NCBI GenBank assembly: GCA_046076025.1
Contig: JBJTRF010000270.1
Location: forward strand, 1-9,487
Direction of reading: 5' to 3'
DNA from: UBA668 sp046076025
GTDB taxonomy: Bacteria; Actinomycetota; Acidimicrobiia; Acidimicrobiales; Ilumatobacteraceae
Length of the DNA: 9,487 nt
Each line of letters begins with the position of its first letter. The stretch's first letter is position 1. The translations under genes were made by a program, and so were the position numbers. The notes under the pieces are model-generated. The model was given only the letters and a program-made list of their open reading frames with translations. It had not been told where the DNA came from and did not search any database. Positions 8,435-9,487 of the stretch are shown piece after piece.

Positions 8435-9192
8435 AGCCTGATCACGGCCTCGAGTGCGAGGTCGAGCAGCCGGTCGCGGGCGCCCTGGTGGGTGTTCCAC
8501 CCGCGGTGGTCCCATTCGGCGGCGCTCAGGTCGTCGCCCGCGTACAGCAACTGCGCATAGGCAACACCCCTGAAGGCGGCGCAGGCGAACATTGCCGCTG
8601 CCTCCATCTCGACGGCGAGGCAGCCCTGCTCGCGGCGGCGGGCCACCTTGGCGTGCGTCTCCCGGAAGAAGGCGTCGGTGGTCCACACCAGCCCGCGGTC
8701 GTGCGGCACGCCGGCCTCACTGAGCACGTCGTCGACAGCGGCGAGCGCACGGGGATGCGGCGCCACCGCGACACCTGCCGGCGCATAGTGGTAGCTGGTT
8801 CCCTCGTCGCGCACCGCCGCGGTCGGCACGATGACGTGGCCCACGTCGAAGCCGGGCTGCACGACGCCGGCCCCGCCGCATCCGATCACGTGCGTGGCGC
8901 CGAGCGAGATGACCACCTCGAGGCAGCTCGCCGCTGCCGGGGCGCCGACGCCGGGGGTCATGATCGCCACCGGCACCCCACGGTGCTCGACCACCCAGAT
9001 GGGGTGCGGGCCGTGCTCGAAGGGAATCTCGTGCACCGGCGCGACGTGCGAGGTGCGCTCGGCCACGACGTTGCCGAACCAGCACAGCACGGCGTGCCGC
9101 GGAAACCCCAGCAGCGGCGCGTGGATGCCGGGGTTGATCAGGGCGTCCTGCGAGGGATCGAACTCGAAGAGCGGGATGTCGTGCGGCGCCAC
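8431..9192 (-). CDS. Nucleoside phosphorylase (uridine phosphorylase-like, PNP/UDP family)
   Basis: The product catalyses phosphorolysis of a nucleoside to base and ribose-1-phosphate in nucleoside salvage. Starting at GTG 9192 it has 253 residues, the same length as E. coli Udp. Visible features are an N-terminal IPLFEFDPSQDALINP block (6-21), MTPGVGAPAAASCLEVVISLGAT in pieces (78-100: phosphate/base-site loop then helix), IGCGGAG (103-109), and VRDEGTSYHY (127-136). Next come TTDAFFRET (171-179) and VEMEAAAMFA (194-203), the ribose-binding glutamates of the superfamily, followed by AGDDLSAAEWDHRGW (218-232). This pattern fits the uridine phosphorylase side of the family, but purine substrates cannot be excluded. 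GTG 9192 is chosen because homologous sequence begins with IPLFEFD a few residues later, while the open frame upstream is arginine-rich shadow. The gene starts inside the tail of the next upstream minus-strand gene, suggesting co-transcription. Confidence 0.88.
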   Translation of the reverse strand: MAPHDIPLFEFDPSQDALINPGIHAPLLGFPRHAVLCWFGNVVAERTSHVAPVHEIPFEHGPHPIWVVEHRGVPVAIMTPGVGAPAAASCLEVVISLGATHVIGCGGAGVVQPGFDVGHVIVPTAAVRDEGTSYHYAPAGVAVAPHPRALAAVDDVLSEAGVPHDRGLVWTTDAFFRETHAKVARRREQGCLAVEMEAAAMFACAAFRGVAYAQLLYAGDDLSAAEWDHRGWNTHQGARDRLLDLALEAVIRL

Positions 9193-9487
9193 TCGGTGCC
9201 GACCGTCCTGCGGATCTCGACGATGCGCTCGTCGGCCCTGTTGGCGTCGGCTCCCCTCTCGGCGAGCAGCGCCGAGCGGTCGCGTGCGGCCTCGCGCTCG
9301 GCGAGCGCCGTGTCGACGCGCGCCAGGGCAGCCTCGACACCGTGCTCGTGGATGAACTCGGCCCACTCGACGAGCGCGTCGACCATGTCCTCCTCGCGCA
9401 CGACGGCGACGTTGCGGCCCTTCACGAACAGGTGGCCGCGCTTGTTGCCGGCGGCGATGCCCAGATCGGCCTCGCGCGCCTCGCCGG
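9138..9487 (-). CDS. Unrecognised protein, C-terminal fragment (N-terminus beyond window)
   Basis: The frame is open from the right edge to a TGA at 9140-9138, giving 115 visible residues. I do not recognise the family. The fragment starts with a likely strand-turn-strand (GNKRGHLFVKGRNVAVV), followed by a helix EEDMVDALVEWAEFIHEHG and a long charged helical stretch rich in Ala, Arg and Glu. It ends in a low-complexity tail (TTSRSSSSIPRRTP) that is read from DNA also encoding the phosphorylase N-terminus. The overlap is 55 bp. GTG and ATG codons inside the fragment could be mistaken for starts, but the frame and its protein-like composition continue to the edge, so it is probably the end of a longer gene in an operon with the phosphorylase gene. 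Confidence 0.65.
   Translation of the reverse strand, partial: GEAREADLGIAAGNKRGHLFVKGRNVAVVREEDMVDALVEWAEFIHEHGVEAALARVDTALAEREAARDRSALLAERGADANRADERIVEIRRTVGTEWRRTTSRSSSSIPRRTP

Noticed and set aside
8448..8461. Small inverted repeat CCTCG-AGTG-CGAGG just past the NTF2-like stop as a terminator
   Set aside because: The stem is only 5 bp (7 with a G-U pair), has no T-tract, and lies in the coding end of the convergent phosphorylase gene, so it is not supported as a terminator.
9193..9366. N-terminal extension of the phosphorylase to 9366
   Set aside because: The extension is arginine-rich, unlike the family, and duplicates DNA that codes for the upstream protein in another frame. The GTG at 9192 gives the family's normal 253-residue length.

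Overview
The window is GC-rich (about two thirds G+C by eye) and densely coded, and it looks like chromosomal DNA of an actinobacterium. The evidence is a NucS/EndoMS mismatch endonuclease and a CysQ phosphatase that both read like their Mycobacterium tuberculosis counterparts, TANNNT -10 boxes placed 6-7 nt before ATG codons (typical of actinobacterial leaderless mRNAs), and strong third-position G/C bias. A lineage such as Acidimicrobiia is possible but is only an inference. No tRNA, rRNA, CRISPR array, insertion sequence or phage gene was seen.

Layout, left to right. (1) Positions 3-2550, plus strand: the 3' five-sixths of ettA (ribosome-associated ABC-F ATPase), a 101-residue two-helix membrane protein, and cysQ (PAP phosphatase). 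They are tightly packed, and the last two overlap by one base (TGATG). (2) Positions 2606-4447: the most unusual gene here, a 613-residue membrane protein. It has about five N-terminal transmembrane helices, a His/Asp-rich linker, and two tandem copies of a His/Cys-containing domain set exactly 210 residues apart at their anchor motifs. I cannot assign a function. (3) Positions 4521-7883: an ABC1/UbiB-type atypical kinase whose signature KxGQ lysine reads as Asn, then nucS, then manA (mannose-6-phosphate isomerase). The gaps are short (23 and 37 bp), and nucS and manA each appear to have their own leaderless promoter. (4) Positions 7994-8434: a small NTF2/SnoaL-like protein, which converges on (5) a minus-strand nucleoside phosphorylase (8431-9192). 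The two stop codons share one CTAG. (6) The right edge holds the C-terminal part of an unrecognised minus-strand gene that overlaps the phosphorylase start by 55 bp.

Most of the genes are housekeeping: translation, sulfur/nucleotide metabolism, mismatch repair, sugar-phosphate and nucleoside metabolism. They do not form one obvious pathway. The best candidate for undescribed biology is the duplicated-domain membrane protein; next is the variant UbiB-family kinase.
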